From contig JAURIP010000099.1 in assembly GCA_030832695.1 (NCBI GenBank), positions 1 through 6,097 of the forward strand: a stretch of DNA of 6,097 nt, read 5' to 3'. The DNA comes from Sediminibacterium sp. Its GTDB lineage: Bacteria > Bacteroidota > Bacteroidia > Chitinophagales > Chitinophagaceae. Within the stretch, counting starts at the first letter, position 1, and each line of letters opens with the position of its first letter. The notes beneath the pieces were generated by a model. It saw only the letters and a program-made list of their open reading frames with translations. It ran no database searches and had not been told where the DNA came from. This document shows positions 4,865 through 6,097 of this stretch, one piece after another. The position numbers were made by a program, and so were the translations under genes.

Positions 4865-4974
4865 TATTGTGGGTTTAAATTGTGGGCGTTATGACAAGCC
4901 AATATTAAACCTAAATTTTGAAAAATGAAGCATGACAAAGTTATATGACATGATGACATGCTGTTTATTTCCAT
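4864..4974 (-). CDS. Possible leader ORF coupled to rep (36 aa)
   Basis: An ATG after AAA (4972-4974) opens a 36-codon frame whose TAA stop shares its last A with the rep ATG (TAATG), the usual layout for translational coupling. The product is Cys/His-containing and mildly hydrophobic, without a recognised family. Against it: the candidate rep promoter at 4936-4943 lies inside the frame, so a transcript from there would not carry its start. Both cannot be the main arrangement. Chance is a real alternative for so short a frame. Confidence 0.25.
   Translation of the reverse strand: MEINSMSSCHITLSCFIFQNLGLILACHNAHNLNPQ
4866..4891. repeat. Tandem 13-base repeat before rep
   Basis: ATTGTGGG starts at 4866 and again at 4879, period 13 bases, ending two bases from the rep start codon. 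A repeat so placed could be an autoregulatory binding site for Rep or another regulator. Confidence 0.55.
4936..4943 (-). promoter_or_regulatory. Candidate -7 box of rep
   Basis: Minus strand reads TAACTTTG, a full match to TAnnTTTG. No TTTG is seen 19-21 bases upstream. The predicted leader is about 65 bases and includes the CCCACAAT repeats. The 12-base stretch CATGACAAAGTT containing the box (4931-4942, plus strand) recurs at 5107-5118. Confidence 0.4.
4945..4960. repeat. Tandem ATGACATG repeat
   Basis: ATGACATG occurs twice without a gap (4945-4952 and 4953-4960), directly upstream of the rep -7 box. It lies where a -33 element or an activator/repressor would bind. Confidence 0.55.
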
Positions 4975-5119
4975 TTTAACGGCACTTTATTAAATCAGGT
5001 ATAGAATAACATTAAAATCAAAATAAAGCTATTGTAATGAAAGGAAATTAACTTTATTACATGTTTGCGGACTTGGGTTGAACCCCATATGAAAATATTT
5101 TATTAACATGACAAAGTTT
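4975..5119. other. Intergenic region upstream of rep
   Basis: Together with the leader it makes a 287-base gap between the 61-aa gene and rep. It holds the second CATGACAAAGTT copy (5107-5118) and a short dyad GGGTTGAACCC (5078-5088). The longest other frame here is only 26 codons. It is a reasonable place for the double-strand origin, which often lies just upstream of rep, but I see no sure nick site. Confidence 0.4.
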
Positions 5120-5161
5120 AAACCATAAAAAAACCCCCAAAGGGGGGGCTTTTAATGGTTT
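5120..5161 (-). terminator. Strong terminator after the 61-aa gene
   Basis: On the minus strand seven C, TTT, five G and seven T form the core (5127-5148), with flanking A/T pairing and an outer AAACCAT/ATGGTTT arm pair (5120-5126, 5155-5161). The outer arm includes the last two codons of the 61-aa gene, so the hairpin overlaps coding sequence. The plus strand is also followed by a short T run, making it possibly bidirectional. Confidence 0.9.
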
Positions 5162-5337
5162 GGATTGTTGCCTAAATCTTCAAAAATAGATTCTCGACCC
5201 TCGCGAATATCTCGCTTTAATTTACGTTTATCTCTGCGTTTTTCAATCGCTCTGATAACTAAACCCACTAATGTGGTAATTGCGACAATAAGCCCGCTAG
5301 CGGCGTTTATTTCGCTTTCTGTTGGTATTTGTTCCAT
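5152..5337 (-). CDS. Small single-span membrane protein (61 aa)
   Basis: Not recognised by family. Layout: an acidic N-terminus (residues 1-11), one hydrophobic span ASGLIVAITTLVGLVIRAI (13-31), a dense basic stretch EKRRDKRKLKRDIR (32-45), then a mixed tail. With a cytoplasmic basic side this predicts N-out, C-in topology. The order acidic, span, basic recalls filamentous-phage coat proteins, but it lacks a signal peptide, and there is no Zot-type ATPase on the circle, so that reading is weak. Other options are a small virion membrane protein, a holin or lysis factor. It follows the 231-aa phage-type gene by 23 bases and shares its terminator, so both are probably made together. An A/T-rich leader precedes the ATG at 5337. 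Confidence 0.7.
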   Translation of the reverse strand: MEQIPTESEINAASGLIVAITTLVGLVIRAIEKRRDKRKLKRDIREGRESIFEDLGNNPNH

Positions 5338-5360
5338 ATGAGTATAAATATAGCCATTTT

Positions 5361-6056
5361 TTAAACTAGACCTGCGTCTGCTTTAGTTAATTTACTACCC
5401 TCTTGGGCTCCTGACTGGGTGTCGATTAATTCTAATTTAAAAAAAACCATGTTAGACGTTGGATTTGTACCGTAAAGCGATTGGTAATCCGAGGTTAACA
5501 TTTTTGGCATTGTGGTGCCTGACCCAAGAACCGCCAACACCTTTAAACCGCCCTTTGGTACCTGAACACCTGTTGAGTTTGGAAAAGAAGCCGATACGAC
5601 AACTGCTTTGCCTACTGGGATGCCTGAATCCCATTCGAAAACAATATCATTATCACCATTAATTTTAATACTTGCTCCGTCAATATTTGCGGGTGGCAAA
5701 GGTTCCGCATAATCTGTCAATTGAGATAGACCGATTTTTAAACGGTTTAAATTACGCTGTGAAAATAATTGATACCCTGATGGTGAATAAGCAATCGAAA
5801 CTTTAGTATACCAGGTAAGCAATGCAGCCGCATTGGTCCAAACTAATTGCTGAGCTGCCGTTAAGGCTGACCATCCACGAGAAACAGATGTTAAATTATT
5901 ACGAGACTGTTGCAAAGCTACACGCCCTGCATCTGCTTTGGTTAATTTTGAACCGCAAACAGCCAATACGGTTGTATTTTTACGTTTCGCAAAATAATTA
6001 CCTGCTAATTTACCTCTGATATCGGCTAGGATAGCTCCCAATTTAATTGATGCCAT
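5361..6056 (-). CDS. Phage-type protein of unknown function, paralogue of the 229-aa protein (231 aa)
   Basis: I resemble this to a family common in Bacteroidota phages whose N-terminus reads like M-A-x-I-K-L-x-A followed by RGKLxG; its function is unknown to me and a virion or virion-associated role is inference. Shared with the 229-aa protein: the N-terminal motif (residues 1-24), a WxxLTxxQxxxW block (62-73), and PSGxxLxxxxNLN (92-104). The remainder looks beta-rich. No signal peptide or membrane span. An ORF extends 11 codons further upstream, but those codons overlap the TAnnTTTG promoter box, and the paralogue starts at the equivalent of this Met, so I start at 6056. Odd feature: the decapeptide GSKLTKADAG occurs at residues 35-44 and again at 220-229, two residues from the end. 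The stop is 23 bases before the 61-aa gene, suggesting one transcript. The gene crosses the circle junction. Confidence 0.85.
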   Translation of the reverse strand: MASIKLGAILADIRGKLAGNYFAKRKNTTVLAVCGSKLTKADAGRVALQQSRNNLTSVSRGWSALTAAQQLVWTNAAALLTWYTKVSIAYSPSGYQLFSQRNLNRLKIGLSQLTDYAEPLPPANIDGASIKINGDNDIVFEWDSGIPVGKAVVVSASFPNSTGVQVPKGGLKVLAVLGSGTTMPKMLTSDYQSLYGTNPTSNMVFFKLELIDTQSGAQEGSKLTKADAGLV

Positions 6057-6097
6057 TTTTTGAAATTTTTGATTTAAACAAATGTACAAAAAAAAAG
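5957..6097. repeat. Circle overlap, second copy
   Basis: Exact copy of 1-141. It holds the start of the 231-aa gene and its promoter box. Position n here is position n minus 5956 at the window start. Confidence 0.93.

Noticed and set aside
5076..5092. Possible tRNA T-arm remnant (GGGTTGAACCC)
   Set aside because: Only a short dyad; no acceptor, D or anticodon arm can be drawn around it and the TTC loop pattern is absent.
5152..5337. Filamentous-phage major coat protein
   Set aside because: The charge layout fits, but there is no signal peptide, no Zot-like ATPase and no adsorption protein on the circle.
5361..6089. Longer start for the 231-aa gene (11 extra codons)
   Set aside because: The extra codons cover the -7 box and leader, and the paralogue starts at the equivalent of the downstream Met.

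Overview
The first 141 bases (1-141) are repeated exactly at the end (5957-6097), so the window is best read as one closed circle of 5,956 bp written with a 141-base overlap. Every protein gene I can support lies on the minus strand. The host is probably a member of the Bacteroidota: the sequence is AT-rich, no gene has a Shine-Dalgarno motif (starts follow A-rich leaders), several upstream regions carry the Bacteroidota-type -7 box TAnnTTTG, and the Rep and the phage-type proteins belong to families I associate with Bacteroidota phages and plasmids. Host and family assignments are inference from pattern, not from a database search.

Layout in the direction of transcription (falling coordinates, crossing the circle junction). 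(1) A 231-aa phage-type protein (5361-6056) and a 61-aa single-span membrane protein (5152-5337), closed by a strong terminator (5120-5161). (2) A 290-base control region with short direct repeats, a candidate promoter and a possible 36-aa leader ORF whose stop overlaps the rep start as TAATG. (3) A 313-aa HUH rolling-circle Rep (3923-4864). (4) A 682-bp module: an HNH endonuclease gene (3212-3562) between two 238-bp direct repeats that differ at only two positions (2984-3221, 3666-3903). (5) A previously unlisted 51-aa ORF (2787-2942) four bases upstream of a 120-aa ASCH/PUA-like protein (2420-2782), then a terminator. (6) About 670 bases with no convincing gene (1677-2348), partly GC-rich, full of hairpins, with a 27-bp direct repeat pair and a long stem-loop; this is one of two candidate sites for an origin or packaging signal. 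(7) A 156-aa protein of unknown function and a 229-aa paralogue of the first protein (450-1139), ending in a terminator. (8) A 290-base spacer with its own promoter-like and terminator-like signals, which may encode a small RNA.

Taken together the element has a rolling-circle replication gene plus two related phage-type proteins, a third possible structural protein and a small membrane protein, but no recognisable capsid, packaging ATPase/Zot, relaxase/mobilisation gene or partition gene. It may be a small ssDNA phage with unfamiliar virion proteins, a phage satellite, or a cryptic plasmid that carries phage-derived genes. The repeat-flanked HNH cassette, the paralogous pair and the unexplained structured DNA are the points of most interest.
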